From the NCBI RefSeq assembly GCF_000299035.1, contig NZ_JH921517.1, positions 237,317 through 301,316 of the forward strand: a stretch of DNA of 64,000 bases, given 5' to 3'. The stretch is from Bacillus bingmayongensis. Its GTDB lineage: Bacteria > Bacillota > Bacilli > Bacillales > Bacillaceae_G. Below the pieces are notes generated by a model. That model was not told where the DNA came from, searched no databases, and worked only from the letters and a program-made list of their open reading frames with translations. The position numbers and the translations under genes were made by a program. Shown piece by piece: positions 25,328 to 34,505 of this stretch (position 1 is the first letter of the stretch; each line of letters starts with the position of its first letter).

Positions 25328-26436
25328 ATTTTTACACCTTCTTTCACATGTTTAATTGCTTGTTTTAAGTCTTGAATTAAGTCTTCCCCGTTTTCAATGC
25401 CGACGGAGAAACGAAGGAGACGATTACATACACCGCGTGCTGTACGCACTTCTTCTGGGATATCTGCATGTGTTTGTGTTGCTGGATACGTCATTAAACT
25501 TTCAACTCCGCCAAGGCTTTCTGCAAAGGTAATTAGCGATAAAGATTGTAAGAAAGGATTTATCCATTTTTCATCGCGAAGGCGAAACGAAATCATGCCG
25601 CCCCTTCCTGGATAAAAAACATCGGTTACACCGTCCTCTCCATTTAAATAAGAAACGATTTTCTTTGCGTTTTCTTCATGTTGTTTCATGCGAAGAGCCA
25701 ATGTTTTCATACCGCGAATTAATAACCATGAATCAAATGGACTTAATACAGCACCAGAAGCGTTATGATAGTGAGCAAGTTCTTCGCAAAGTGCTTGGCC
25801 TTTTGCAACGACAAGGCCACTTAGGACATCATTATGACCACCTAAATACTTTGTCGCACTGTGAAGCACAATATCTGCGCCTTCAGTTAATGGTTGTTGG
25901 ATGTATGGGGTGTAAAAAGTGTTATCGACAATTAAAAGTAATCCATGTCTTTTTGCGACGGCTGCTACAGCTGTAATATCTGTTACTTGCATTAATGGAT
26001 TAGTTGGTGTTTCTATAAAAATAGCTTTTGTTTGAGAAGAGATAGCTTTTTCTATTTGTTTTATAGATTGTGTATCTACGTATCTACATCGAATATTCCA
26101 CTTTTCTTCATGTTCCGAAAATAAACGATAGGTTCCTCCGTATAAGTCTTCTGATACGATAAGTTCATCTCCAGAGCGGAATAAAGAAAGAACAAGAAGA
26201 ACAGCTGCCATTCCAGAACTACAGGCGTAGCCTTGTTCGCCTTCTTCTAAATCGGCAATTGCGTGTTCTAAAAGACCACGTGTTGGATTTCCAGTTCGTG
26301 AATAATCAAAACCTGTTGATTTTCCAATTCCTTCATGACGATAAGCCGTTGAAAAGTAAACAGGGGGATTAACCGTTCCTGTTGTAGTTTCGCTTCGATT
26401 TCCGATTTGAGCTAGTTTTGTTTCGATTGTTGACAT
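25324..26436 (-). CDS. metI: Cystathionine gamma-synthase / O-acetylhomoserine thiolyase
   Basis: A 370-residue PLP enzyme that joins an activated homoserine to cysteine (or sulfide) in methionine synthesis. PLP lysine in HSATKYLGGHND; DYSRTGNPTRGLLE near the N-terminus. It is the first gene of the metI-metC operon, corresponding to B. subtilis MetI (YjcI). AGGAGG-like AAGGAGGAATT precedes the ATG at 26436. Transcription should be switched off at high SAM by the upstream riboswitch. Confidence 0.92.
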   Translation of the reverse strand: MSTIETKLAQIGNRSETTTGTVNPPVYFSTAYRHEGIGKSTGFDYSRTGNPTRGLLEHAIADLEEGEQGYACSSGMAAVLLVLSLFRSGDELIVSEDLYGGTYRLFSEHEEKWNIRCRYVDTQSIKQIEKAISSQTKAIFIETPTNPLMQVTDITAVAAVAKRHGLLLIVDNTFYTPYIQQPLTEGADIVLHSATKYLGGHNDVLSGLVVAKGQALCEELAHYHNASGAVLSPFDSWLLIRGMKTLALRMKQHEENAKKIVSYLNGEDGVTDVFYPGRGGMISFRLRDEKWINPFLQSLSLITFAESLGGVESLMTYPATQTHADIPEEVRTARGVCNRLLRFSVGIENGEDLIQDLKQAIKHVKEGVKI

Positions 26437-26460
26437 GTGAAATTCCTCCTTGATAAAAAT

Positions 26461-26490
26461 AAAAAAAGCCTTCTAAGAAGAAGGCTTTCA
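26461..26490 (-). terminator. SAM-I expression platform terminator (metI)
   Basis: On the minus strand AGCCTTCT-TCTT-AGAAGGCT is followed by a U run. Its 5' arm can pair with the 3' strand of the aptamer P1 (AAGGAGAAG), giving an antiterminator. Confidence 0.88.
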
Positions 26491-26508
26491 TGTAAATATA
26501 GTCTTCTC

Positions 26509-26619
26509 CTTATCTGTCAAATCTTTTCACAATTTGCTGGAATTAGCACCTTATTAACGAACGTGTTAATGGTTGCTGAGGTGTCATAGGGCCAGTCCCT
26601 CTACCTCTCTAGATAAGAA
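26509..26619 (-). promoter_or_regulatory. SAM-I riboswitch (S-box) upstream of metI
   Basis: Read on the minus strand: P1 CTTATCT/AGATAAG closes an aptamer with AGAGGTAGAGGGACTGGCCC, TGACACCTCAGCAACC and AAGGTGCTAATTCC, the conserved S-box core. With the downstream terminator it represses metI-metC when SAM is plentiful. Confidence 0.95.
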
Positions 26620-26717
26620 TAGTTTGTATGAAATTTTATTATGTTTTTAACTTTACAATAAAAAATGATTGAATTGCAACTTTATTTTAAATATTTTTTA
26701 TTTTTCTGTTAATTCCA

Positions 26718-26746
26718 TTGACTTTTAGTCTATCTCATGCTAAATT
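26718..26746 (+). promoter_or_regulatory. Promoter-like site upstream of the yitJ leader
   Basis: TTGACT (26718-26723) and TAAATT (26741-26746), 17 bp apart on the plus strand. If used, it would give a leader of about 260 nt before the SAM-I aptamer, including the structured domain at 26813-26918. Confidence 0.5.
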
Positions 26747-26812
26747 TATGAAAAAATTAACAAAGTTTGCTATATAAATACAAATTAAAAAAACGGTATA
26801 CAATCTTTCTTT

Positions 26813-26918
26813 TTAGGTGAGAAGAGCATCCGTCTATGCATGGAAGCTGTCACATTCTCTTCTTGCTCCATGCGAAGTTAAAACAAAGAGAGAAAACGAG
26901 TGTAGGTCACCTTTTGTT
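26813..26918 (+). other. Structured leader domain upstream of the yitJ riboswitch
   Basis: AGGTGA (from ~26815) pairs with TCACCT (~26911) to close the domain. Within it GCATGGA pairs with TCCATGC, and AGAAGAG can alternatively pair with CTCTTCT in the same loop. The loop contains AGCTGTCACATTCTCTTC, related to the inverse of 975-994. I do not recognise an RNA family. Confidence 0.4.
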
Positions 26919-27015
26919 CTTCGTGGCAGCGACTTATATGTTGGAGAATCAAACTGGATTTATATAAAAGGGGAACGTATTTCCTTTTAATTACATAAAA
27001 AAATATAAAGACAAA

Positions 27016-27126
27016 CTCTTATTGAGAGCGGTGGAGGGAAAGGCCCTGTGAAACCCGGCAACCTTCAAACGAAATGTTTGAAACGGTGCTAATACCTGCA
27101 AAACAATTTGTTTTGCATGATAAGAG
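27016..27126 (+). promoter_or_regulatory. SAM-I riboswitch (S-box) upstream of yitJ-metH
   Basis: P1 CTCTTAT/ATAAGAG closes the aptamer; the core GAGGGAAAGGCCCTGTGAAA, CCCGGCAACC and GGTGCTAATACCTGC are conserved S-box elements. The 3' strand of P1 (AAGAGGAGG) can pair with the terminator arm CCCCCTCTT as antiterminator. Confidence 0.97.
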
Positions 27127-27141
27127 GAGGATTGATGATGT

Positions 27142-27173
27142 CCCCCTCTTCAAGGTGAAGAGGGGGTTTTTAT
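27142..27173 (+). terminator. SAM-I expression platform terminator (yitJ)
   Basis: CCCCCTCTTCA-AGG-TGAAGAGGGGG and TTTTT. Confidence 0.92.
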
Positions 27174-27196
27174 ATTAATAGAAAAGAGGGAGATAA

Positions 27197-29029
27197 GTGA
27201 AAGTTCTAGATTTATTATCAAAAGGAATTGTTATTGGTGATGGAGCAGTTGGTACGTTATTACATTCTCATGGTTTGCAAAGTAGTTTTGAAGAATTAAA
27301 TCTATCAGATCCAGATTTAATTATATCTATCCATAAACAATATATAGCTGCTGGTGCAGATGTGATTCAAACAAATACGTATGGTGCAAATGAAGCAAAA
27401 TTGCGTACATATGGCTTAGAAAATCAGGTTGTTCAAATTAATAGAGCGGCGGTAAAACTGGCGAAAGCAGCCGTGACAGATAAGAATGCTATTTTAGGGA
27501 CAATTGGTGGGATGAAACATATCGGTGCGGTCACAACGACTGACATGGAACGGGAATTTATGTTGCTTGAGCAAGCTGGGGCATTAATAGAAGAACATGT
27601 GGATGGGCTATTACTTGAAACTTTTTATGATGAATTTGAATTACTACATGCAGTGAAAGTGCTAAGGAAGCAAACGGATATTCCAATTATTGCGCAGCTA
27701 GCGCTTCATGAAGCTGGCACAACGCAAAATGGGAATGATGTAAATGAAATATTAACGCGGCTTTTAGATTACGGTGCAAATATAGTCGGCTTAAACTGTC
27801 AGTTAGGACCGCTTCATATGACGGAAGCTTTCAAGATGATATCGATTCCAAAGAACGGTTATTTGTCAGCTTATCCTAATGCAGGTCTTCCAAACTATGT
27901 GGAAGGGCGCTACGTATATGAAGGGAGTCCTGCTTATTTTGAAGCAATGACACCGAAGTTTATTGAACAGGGGATTCGGCTACTTGGGGGATGTTGTGGT
28001 ACAACGCCAGCGCATATAGAAGGGATGAAACGTGGAATCGCCAACCTAACGCCTGTTAAAGAAAAGCAAATCGTGCACAGACCGCAAGTGATTCATACAC
28101 AAACAAAACGTTCTCGCACTCATATTACGCTCGCGGAGAAAGCAAAGAAGCAAACGACAGTTGTTGTCGAGCTAGATCCACCAAAAACATTGGATACACA
28201 GCGCTTTTTTGAAGGGGCAAGGGCGTTAAAAAGAGCGGGAGCAGATGCTATTACATTAGCAGATAACTCGTTAGCATCCCCACGTATTTCAAATATGGCA
28301 ATGGGGGCATTATTAACGAAGCATGATATTCCAGTACTGACGCATTTAACGTGCCGTGATCATAATGTCATTGGTTTGCAATCTCATCTACTTGGTTTAT
28401 CAGCCTTAGGAATGGAAGAAGTATTAGCTTTAACAGGTGATCCAGCTCGAGTTGGAGATTTCCCAGGAGCGACTTCTGTATATGATATGTCTTCTATTGA
28501 ATTAATTAAAATGATTAAAGAAATGAATGATGGTCGATCCATTTTAGGAAAGTCCATCGGTCCTGCGACAAGGTTTTCTGTTGGAGGAGCTTTTAATCCT
28601 CACGTGAGACATTTAAAAGCAGCGGTGAAGCGAATGGAGAGAAAGGTTGCAGCTGGTGCGGAGTATTTCTTAACACAGCCAATTTACGATATAGCCCTAA
28701 TTGAAGAAGTATACCAGGCGACAAAGCATTTAGAACAGCCGATTTTTATTGGAATTATGCCTTTAGTAAGTAAGCGTAATGCTGATTTTCTTCATTTTGA
28801 GGTGCCAGGCATTACATTGCCTGAGGAAGTAAGACAGAGAATGGATGGGCATGAAACACAGGAGTCTGCAATTGAAGAAGGAATTCATATTTCACAAGAA
28901 TTAATTGATGCCGCGATGAAATACTTTAATGGTATTTATCTCATTACACCATTTTTAAAATATGAAATTACAGAAAATCTCGTTAAGTATGTGAAAGAAA
29001 AGCAAGAAGTGAAAGAGGGAATCAACTGA
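27197..29029 (+). CDS. yitJ: Homocysteine S-methyltransferase / methylenetetrahydrofolate reductase
   Basis: A 610-residue bifunctional protein. Residues ~1-290 are a homocysteine S-methyltransferase domain with zinc cysteines in GLNCQLGP and GGCCGTTPAH. Residues ~310-600 are a MetF-type methylenetetrahydrofolate reductase (VVELDPPKT, LTCRDHN, FSVGGAFNPH). It makes 5-methyl-THF and may methylate homocysteine directly. GTG start at 27197. Its TGA overlaps the ATG of metH by one base, so the folate reductase feeds its product to MetH; both sit under the SAM-I riboswitch. Confidence 0.94.
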   Translation: MKVLDLLSKGIVIGDGAVGTLLHSHGLQSSFEELNLSDPDLIISIHKQYIAAGADVIQTNTYGANEAKLRTYGLENQVVQINRAAVKLAKAAVTDKNAILGTIGGMKHIGAVTTTDMEREFMLLEQAGALIEEHVDGLLLETFYDEFELLHAVKVLRKQTDIPIIAQLALHEAGTTQNGNDVNEILTRLLDYGANIVGLNCQLGPLHMTEAFKMISIPKNGYLSAYPNAGLPNYVEGRYVYEGSPAYFEAMTPKFIEQGIRLLGGCCGTTPAHIEGMKRGIANLTPVKEKQIVHRPQVIHTQTKRSRTHITLAEKAKKQTTVVVELDPPKTLDTQRFFEGARALKRAGADAITLADNSLASPRISNMAMGALLTKHDIPVLTHLTCRDHNVIGLQSHLLGLSALGMEEVLALTGDPARVGDFPGATSVYDMSSIELIKMIKEMNDGRSILGKSIGPATRFSVGGAFNPHVRHLKAAVKRMERKVAAGAEYFLTQPIYDIALIEEVYQATKHLEQPIFIGIMPLVSKRNADFLHFEVPGITLPEEVRQRMDGHETQESAIEEGIHISQELIDAAMKYFNGIYLITPFLKYEITENLVKYVKEKQEVKEGIN

Positions 29030-32000
29030 TGAGACTAATAGAAGAAAGATTACACCATGATATTTTAATATTAGATGGCGCGATGGGAACCATGATTCAG
29101 CAGGCGGATTTAACTGCAGAAGATTTTGGCGGCGAAGAATACGAGGGGTGTAATGAATACTTAGTAAAAACAAGGCCAGATGTTATTTTAGGTATCCATA
29201 AAGCTTATATTGAAGCGGGTGCGGATATTATCGAAACAAATACGTTTGGTGCTACGAATATCGTACTGCATGATTATAAGCTGTCTCATTTAGATGAGGA
29301 GTTAAATGAAAGAGCGGCGTTTCTAGCAAAACAAGCGGTAAAGGAGAGCGGTAAAGAAGTATATGTAGCAGGTGCGATAGGGCCAACGACAAAAGCGATC
29401 AGTGTAACAGGGGGGGGAACATTTGAAGAACTAATTGAAGCTTATACTAGACAAGCACGGGGCTTATTACGGGGCGGCGTTGATGTATTGCTTGTAGAGA
29501 CGAGCCAAGATATGCGTAACGTGAAAGCGGCGTATTTAGGGATTCAGCAAGCATTTGTGGAAGCGAATCATACGGTTCCGCTTATGATTTCAGGAACGAT
29601 AGAACCAATGGGAACGACTTTAGCAGGGCAAACAATCGAGGCATTTTATTTATCAGTTGAGCATATGAAACCATTATCTGTCGGCTTAAACTGTGCTACA
29701 GGACCAGAATTTATGCGCGAACATATCCGTTCTTTATCGGATCTCTCAGAGTGTTATATTTCTTGTTATCCAAATGCTGGTCTTCCAGACGAGGATGGAC
29801 ATTATCATGAATCACCAACTTCACTTGCAGAAAAGGTGAAACAGTTTGCTGAAGAAGGGTGGATTAATATTATTGGTGGTTGCTGCGGGACGACGCCTGA
29901 TCATATAAGAGCGATAAAAGCTTCACTTGAGTCTCTCAGGCCACGTGAGAATCATGAGCGAGAAGGTCATGGGATTAGTGGTTTAGAAGCTTTGCAATAT
30001 GATGATTCTATGAGGCCGTTATTTGTTGGTGAAAGAACGAATGTGATTGGGTCACGCAAATTCAAACGGTTAGTAGCAGAAGGGAACTTTGAAGAGGCTG
30101 CTGAAGTTGCAAGGGCGCAAGTGAGGAAAAATGCTCATATTATTGATATTTGTATGGCGGATCCTGACCGTGATGAAGTGGAAGATATGGAAAACTTTTT
30201 AGCGGAGGTTACGAAAGTATTAAAGGTTCCAATTATGATTGATTCAACGGATGAAAATGTAATGGCGAAAGCTCTTACTTATATACAAGGAAAGGGTGTT
30301 ATTAACTCTATTAATTTAGAAAACGGAGAAGAGCGTTTTGAGAAAGTAGCGCCGCTCCTCCACAAATATGGTGCCGCAATTGTAGTTGGGACGATTGATG
30401 AAGATGGCATGGCAGTTAGCGCTGAAAGAAAATTAGAAATCGCAAAGAGAAGTTACGAATTATTAACGAAGAAATACGGTATACGTCCATCGGATATTAT
30501 TTTCGATGCACTCGTTTTTCCGGTAGGAACTGGTGATGAAGAATATATTGGCTCTGCGAAAGCGACAATAGAAGGAATTCGTCTTATTAAAGAAGCTTTG
30601 CCAGAGTGCTTAACGATTTTAGGAGTAAGTAATATATCGTTTGGTTTGCCGCCGGCTGGTCGTGAAGTGCTAAACTCTGTCTTTTTATATCATGCAACAA
30701 AGGCTGGACTTGATTACGCGATTGTTAATACGGAAAAACTAGAACGCTATGCATCCATTCCAGAAGAGGAAAAGGAACTTGCAGATGCACTATTATTCGA
30801 AACAACGAAAGAAACACTAGAAGAATTTACGAACTTTTATCGGGTTGCGAAGAAAAAAGAAGTGGTCATACAAGAAACATTAACGCTTGATGAAAGGTTA
30901 GCAAATTATATTGTAGAAGGAACAAAGCAAGGGTTACAGGAAGATTTAAGTCTCGCGCTTACAGAAGAAAGAAAGCCGCTTGATATTATTAACGGTCCGC
31001 TTATGACCGGAATGGACGAAGTAGGTCGTTTGTTTAATAATAATGAGCTTATCGTTGCTGAAGTATTACAAAGTGCAGAAAGTATGAAAGCTGCTGTTGC
31101 GTATTTAGAGCCGTATATGGAATCTAGTGATAGTGCGAAAAAAGGAAAAGTATTACTAGCAACTGTAAAAGGTGATGTACATGATATTGGTAAAAATCTT
31201 GTAGAAATTATTTTATCGAACAATGGCTATGATATTGTCAATTTAGGAATCAATGTCCGCTCTGATCGCATTGTTCAAGAGGTAAAAGAAAAGAAACCAG
31301 ATATTATCGGACTTTCTGGATTATTAGTAAAATCGGCGCAACAAATGGTAGCGACTGCTGAAGATTTGCAAGCAGCAAATATTGATATTCCAATTGTTGT
31401 AGGTGGAGCGGCATTGACAAGAAAGTTTACAGATAACCGTATTTCACCTTCTTATAATGGACTCGTGTTATATGCAAGCGATGCGATGACAGGACTTGAT
31501 CTTATTAATCGACTACAAAAAGAAGAAGAACGAGAAAAAATGAAGCAGGAAAAAAAGAATCGTCATCTTCATGTTGTTGTGAAACAAGAGGAGAAAAAAG
31601 CGGAACTGCCAGCTGTAATCGAACCGTTGGCGCCAGCGGAGGTTATGATACCAGACTCAACAAAGCGGGTCGTACTTCGTGATATCCCAGTTTCACATCT
31701 TGCGCCATTTTTAAACAGACAAATGTTAATTGGACATCATCTTGGTTTAAAAGGAAATGTGAAAAAACTGCTTAAGGAAGGAGATAAGCGGGCGCATGAA
31801 TTAAACAATTTAATTGATGAACTATTACAAGAAGGTCAATCTTGGCTGCGTCCAAAAGCTGTTTATCAATTTTTCCCTGCTCAAAGTGATGGACAAACTA
31901 TCATTATTTATGATCCAGAAGATCATACACGTGCATTAGAGCGTTTTTCATTCCCAAGACAAGTGAAAGCACCGTACCGTACTTTAGGGGATTACTTGCG

Positions 32001-32430
32001 ACCTGTCGGTGATGAAATGGATTATGTTGCCTTTTTATCTGTTACAGTGGGGCAAGGTGTTCGTGATATTGCGGATGAGTGGAAGGAGAAAGGAGATTAT
32101 TTGCGCAGTCATGCGATTCAATCATTAGCGCTGGAATTAGCAGAGGGACTCGCTGAGAAAACACATATGTTAATTCGTGATCGCTTTGGAATTCCAGATT
32201 CACCGGAGATGATGATGGAAGAGCGCTTCCGTACAAAATATCAAGGAATTCGTGTTTCTTTTGGTTATCCGGCTTGTCCAGAACTTGCTGATCAAGAAAA
32301 ACTATTTCGCTTAATTCAGCCAGAGGAAATCGGTATCTCACTAACAGAAGGATTTATGATGGAGCCGGAAGCATCTGTAACGGCGATGGTATTTGCTCAC
32401 CCCGAAGCACGATATTTTAGTGTACTATAG
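29029..32430 (+). CDS. metH: Cobalamin-dependent methionine synthase
   Basis: A 1133-residue B12-dependent methionine synthase. In order: homocysteine-binding domain (~1-300; GLNCATGP and GGCCGTTPDH zinc cysteines), folate-binding domain (~335-595), helical cap and cobalamin domain with axial His718 in DVHDIGKN, and the C-terminal SAM-dependent reactivation domain (~880-1133). Slightly shorter than E. coli MetH (1227) but complete. A compound homopolymer run (GGGGGG near 29411) lies in the first domain without breaking the frame. Co-transcribed with yitJ. Confidence 0.96.
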   Translation: MRLIEERLHHDILILDGAMGTMIQQADLTAEDFGGEEYEGCNEYLVKTRPDVILGIHKAYIEAGADIIETNTFGATNIVLHDYKLSHLDEELNERAAFLAKQAVKESGKEVYVAGAIGPTTKAISVTGGGTFEELIEAYTRQARGLLRGGVDVLLVETSQDMRNVKAAYLGIQQAFVEANHTVPLMISGTIEPMGTTLAGQTIEAFYLSVEHMKPLSVGLNCATGPEFMREHIRSLSDLSECYISCYPNAGLPDEDGHYHESPTSLAEKVKQFAEEGWINIIGGCCGTTPDHIRAIKASLESLRPRENHEREGHGISGLEALQYDDSMRPLFVGERTNVIGSRKFKRLVAEGNFEEAAEVARAQVRKNAHIIDICMADPDRDEVEDMENFLAEVTKVLKVPIMIDSTDENVMAKALTYIQGKGVINSINLENGEERFEKVAPLLHKYGAAIVVGTIDEDGMAVSAERKLEIAKRSYELLTKKYGIRPSDIIFDALVFPVGTGDEEYIGSAKATIEGIRLIKEALPECLTILGVSNISFGLPPAGREVLNSVFLYHATKAGLDYAIVNTEKLERYASIPEEEKELADALLFETTKETLEEFTNFYRVAKKKEVVIQETLTLDERLANYIVEGTKQGLQEDLSLALTEERKPLDIINGPLMTGMDEVGRLFNNNELIVAEVLQSAESMKAAVAYLEPYMESSDSAKKGKVLLATVKGDVHDIGKNLVEIILSNNGYDIVNLGINVRSDRIVQEVKEKKPDIIGLSGLLVKSAQQMVATAEDLQAANIDIPIVVGGAALTRKFTDNRISPSYNGLVLYASDAMTGLDLINRLQKEEEREKMKQEKKNRHLHVVVKQEEKKAELPAVIEPLAPAEVMIPDSTKRVVLRDIPVSHLAPFLNRQMLIGHHLGLKGNVKKLLKEGDKRAHELNNLIDELLQEGQSWLRPKAVYQFFPAQSDGQTIIIYDPEDHTRALERFSFPRQVKAPYRTLGDYLRPVGDEMDYVAFLSVTVGQGVRDIADEWKEKGDYLRSHAIQSLALELAEGLAEKTHMLIRDRFGIPDSPEMMMEERFRTKYQGIRVSFGYPACPELADQEKLFRLIQPEEIGISLTEGFMMEPEASVTAMVFAHPEARYFSVL

Positions 32431-32448
32431 TGTAGAAGGGGGAGGCGT

Positions 32449-33507
32449 ATGAAAAGAATAGTCTTTACAGGCGGTGGTTCGGCGGGGCATGTGACGCCAA
32501 ATTTAGCAATTATTCCACATTTGCAAGAAAAGGGCTGGGATATTTCTTATATTGGTTCTTATCAAGGGATTGAAAAAACAATTATAGAGAACGAAGGAAT
32601 TCAGTACTATGGTATAGCGAGCGGAAAGTTGCGCCGTTATTTTGATTTGAAAAATATAAAAGATCCTTTTCTGGTTATGAAGGGTGTAATGGATGCTTAT
32701 GTGCGAATACGAAAATTAAAACCGGATGTTATTTTTTCAAAAGGTGGTTTTGTATCTGTACCAGTAGTAGTTGGTGGATGGCTAAACCGTGTTCCAGTTT
32801 TGTTACATGAGTCCGATATGACGCCAGGGCTAGCGAATAAAATTGCACTCCGCTTTGCTTCGAAAATATTTATTACGTTTGAAGAAGCTGCGCAGCATTT
32901 GCCAAAAGAAAAGGTGGTTTATACAGGTTCACCTGTGAGGGAAGAAGTGCTACGTGGAAATCGTGAAAAAGGATTACACTTTCTTGGATTCCATGCTAGA
33001 AAACCCGTTATCACGGTTATGGGCGGGAGTCTAGGAGCGAAGAAAATCAATGAAACAGTACGAGAAGCATTGCCAGAGCTTCTTAAAAATTATCAAGTTG
33101 TTCACCTATGCGGAAAAGGAAATCTAGATGAGAAGTTACAAAGCATAGAAGGGTATAGACAATTTGAATATGTACACGGAGAATTACCAGATGTATTAGG
33201 GGTAACGGATTTTGTCATCTCACGTGCTGGATCAAATGCAATTTTTGAATTTTTAACATTGCAAAAGCCTATGATCTTAATTCCATTACCGAAAGCTTCA
33301 AGCCGCGGTGATCAAATTTTGAATGCACAATCGTTTGAAAGACAAGGGTATGCATCGGTTTTATATGAAGAAAATGTAACAGTGAAATCCCTTATGGAGC
33401 ATATACAAGAGTTAAATCATAATTGTGCAAAGTATAAAAAAGAATTAAAAAAGTATAGTGGGAAAGAAGCAGTACAGACCATTATGAAATATATTACAGA
33501 GGCATGA
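32449..33507 (+). CDS. murG: MurG-type UDP-GlcNAc glycosyltransferase
   Basis: A 352-residue GT28 glycosyltransferase that adds GlcNAc to lipid I to give lipid II at the inner membrane face. The N-terminal [14 protein letters not shown] and the C-terminal [25 protein letters not shown] are diagnostic. B. cereus-group genomes carry a second murG in the division cluster, so this copy away from that cluster may be an accessory paralogue. It begins 19 bp after metH (RBS AGGGGGAGG), and might be read through from the methionine operon. Confidence 0.88.
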   Translation: MKRIVFTGGGSAGHVTPNLAIIPHLQEKGWDISYIGSYQGIEKTIIENEGIQYYGIASGKLRRYFDLKNIKDPFLVMKGVMDAYVRIRKLKPDVIFSKGGFVSVPVVVGGWLNRVPVLLHESDMTPGLANKIALRFASKIFITFEEAAQHLPKEKVVYTGSPVREEVLRGNREKGLHFLGFHARKPVITVMGGSLGAKKINETVREALPELLKNYQVVHLCGKGNLDEKLQSIEGYRQFEYVHGELPDVLGVTDFVISRAGSNAIFEFLTLQKPMILIPLPKASSRGDQILNAQSFERQGYASVLYEENVTVKSLMEHIQELNHNCAKYKKELKKYSGKEAVQTIMKYITEA

Positions 33508-33530
33508 TTTTAAAAAATCATGTCTTTTTT
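33503..33530 (+). terminator. Terminator after murG
   Basis: CATGATTTT-TAA-AAAATCATG overlaps the stop codon and is followed by TCTTTTTT. Confidence 0.82.
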
Positions 33531-33640
33531 AGTAGAATGAAAGGTTCGAAGAATTGCTGTATTTATGTTACAATAACAGAGATTTAATAGGGAAATTCCA
33601 GTTCTTTGAGCGTGAAAATACGAATGGATTAGGAGTGACT

Positions 33641-33859
33641 GTGTTGGAGCTGAGTCTCTATGAAAATACTGCTCTGATTATATGTTTTGTTTTGTATGTT
33701 GGTAGTGTTATTGTTTACATTTCAAGGAAATTTTCACAAGAACGAAACTTGCAAAAATCGGAAATAACAGCTGAGTTAGAAATGTTAGCCGATGAAAGTG
33801 ATAAAAAACAAAAAATAAAAGAGGACCATCAGGCATCCAACCACTTAAACGCAAAGTAA
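33641..33859 (+). CDS. Small single-span membrane protein
   Basis: A hypothetical protein of about 72 residues with one transmembrane helix (NTALIICFVLYVGSVIVYI) and a basic-acidic hydrophilic tail (~45 residues), probably cytoplasmic. The frame has no ATG here; I place the start at GTG 33641 after TTAGGAG, with the adjacent TTG (33644) as alternative. Function unknown. Confidence 0.5.
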   Translation: MLELSLYENTALIICFVLYVGSVIVYISRKFSQERNLQKSEITAELEMLADESDKKQKIKEDHQASNHLNAK

Positions 33860-33951
33860 GTTTTGAAGGTGGGGCCTTTTTTGCGAGCTGTTGCAAGATC
33901 TTCCTCTATATATTATCGTGAACGCTAAAAAGGAGTTTCCCTGCTGTTTTT

Positions 33952-34108
33952 ATAAAGTGAAACTTTAATCAGTGGGGGTTTTCTTCATCCCCCACTGATT
34001 ATTAGTTGAACCAATCGGGCTTTTACAGGCAGTTTATCTCCCATCTAACTTCTTTGCTTCCGCCGAATTTTGAGGTGGGAGTATTACTGCCTGTTAATGC
34101 GGGATAAA
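33952..34108 (+). repeat. bcr1-type repeat, copy C (full length)
   Basis: The best preserved copy, 157 bp: ATAAAGTGAAACTTTAATCAG, then the hairpin CAGTGGGGG ... CCCCCACTG, a second hairpin region CAGGCAGTTTATCTCCCA ... TGGGAGTATTACTGCCTG, and the end GTTAATGCGGGATAAA. Length and ends fit my recollection of bcr1 from the B. cereus group. It ends four bases before the ribosome binding site of the next gene. Confidence 0.82.
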
Positions 34109-34124
34109 TAAGGAGCTAATTCAT

Positions 34125-34502
34125 ATGAATTTCTATATTGCCTCAGGTTTTCAAAATAAACATCTTGTTCAATTTGTAGCGAATAAATTGCAAGAAGCAG
34201 GATGGCGCCATACATATGATTGGACTCAAAATGAAAGAGCAACGAATAGAGAACAATTACAGAAGATTGGTCAGGCTGAAAAGCAAGCGATACAAAATGC
34301 TGATGTTTTTCTACTTTTACTAGATGGCGGAAATGGGAGTCACACGGAGCTTGGTATAGCGATTGCTTTAGAAAAGAAAGTCTATTTGTACCATAAAAAC
34401 AACCCGCTGCAAACAACGTTTTACCATTTACCAGAAGTGAGTATTTTTCAAGGAGAACTGGAGGAGTTTATTTCATACGTCATGAATAAAGGAGACGCAT
34501 AG
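34125..34502 (+). CDS. Nucleoside 2-deoxyribosyltransferase-like protein
   Basis: A 125-residue single-domain protein of the nucleoside deoxyribosyltransferase fold. It begins MNFYIASGF (the usual beta strand), has IQNADVFLLLLDGG and the catalytic-region pattern GSHTELGIAIAL with the expected glutamate, then VYLYH. Real enzymes of this family swap or hydrolyse bases from deoxynucleosides or nucleotides; related folds occur in NAD-cleaving proteins. RBS AAGGAG overlaps the edge of a bcr1-type repeat. An HD-domain gene starts 4 bp after its stop. Confidence 0.7.
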   Translation: MNFYIASGFQNKHLVQFVANKLQEAGWRHTYDWTQNERATNREQLQKIGQAEKQAIQNADVFLLLLDGGNGSHTELGIAIALEKKVYLYHKNNPLQTTFYHLPEVSIFQGELEEFISYVMNKGDA

Positions 34503-34505
34503 ATC

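Noticed and set aside
26620-26830. T-box leader for methionine genes
   Set aside because: No AGGGTGGNACCGCG-type motif is visible; both operons are explained by S-boxes.
29400-29420. Frameshift in metH at the G run
   Set aside because: The frame stays open and the protein is collinear with MetH on both sides.
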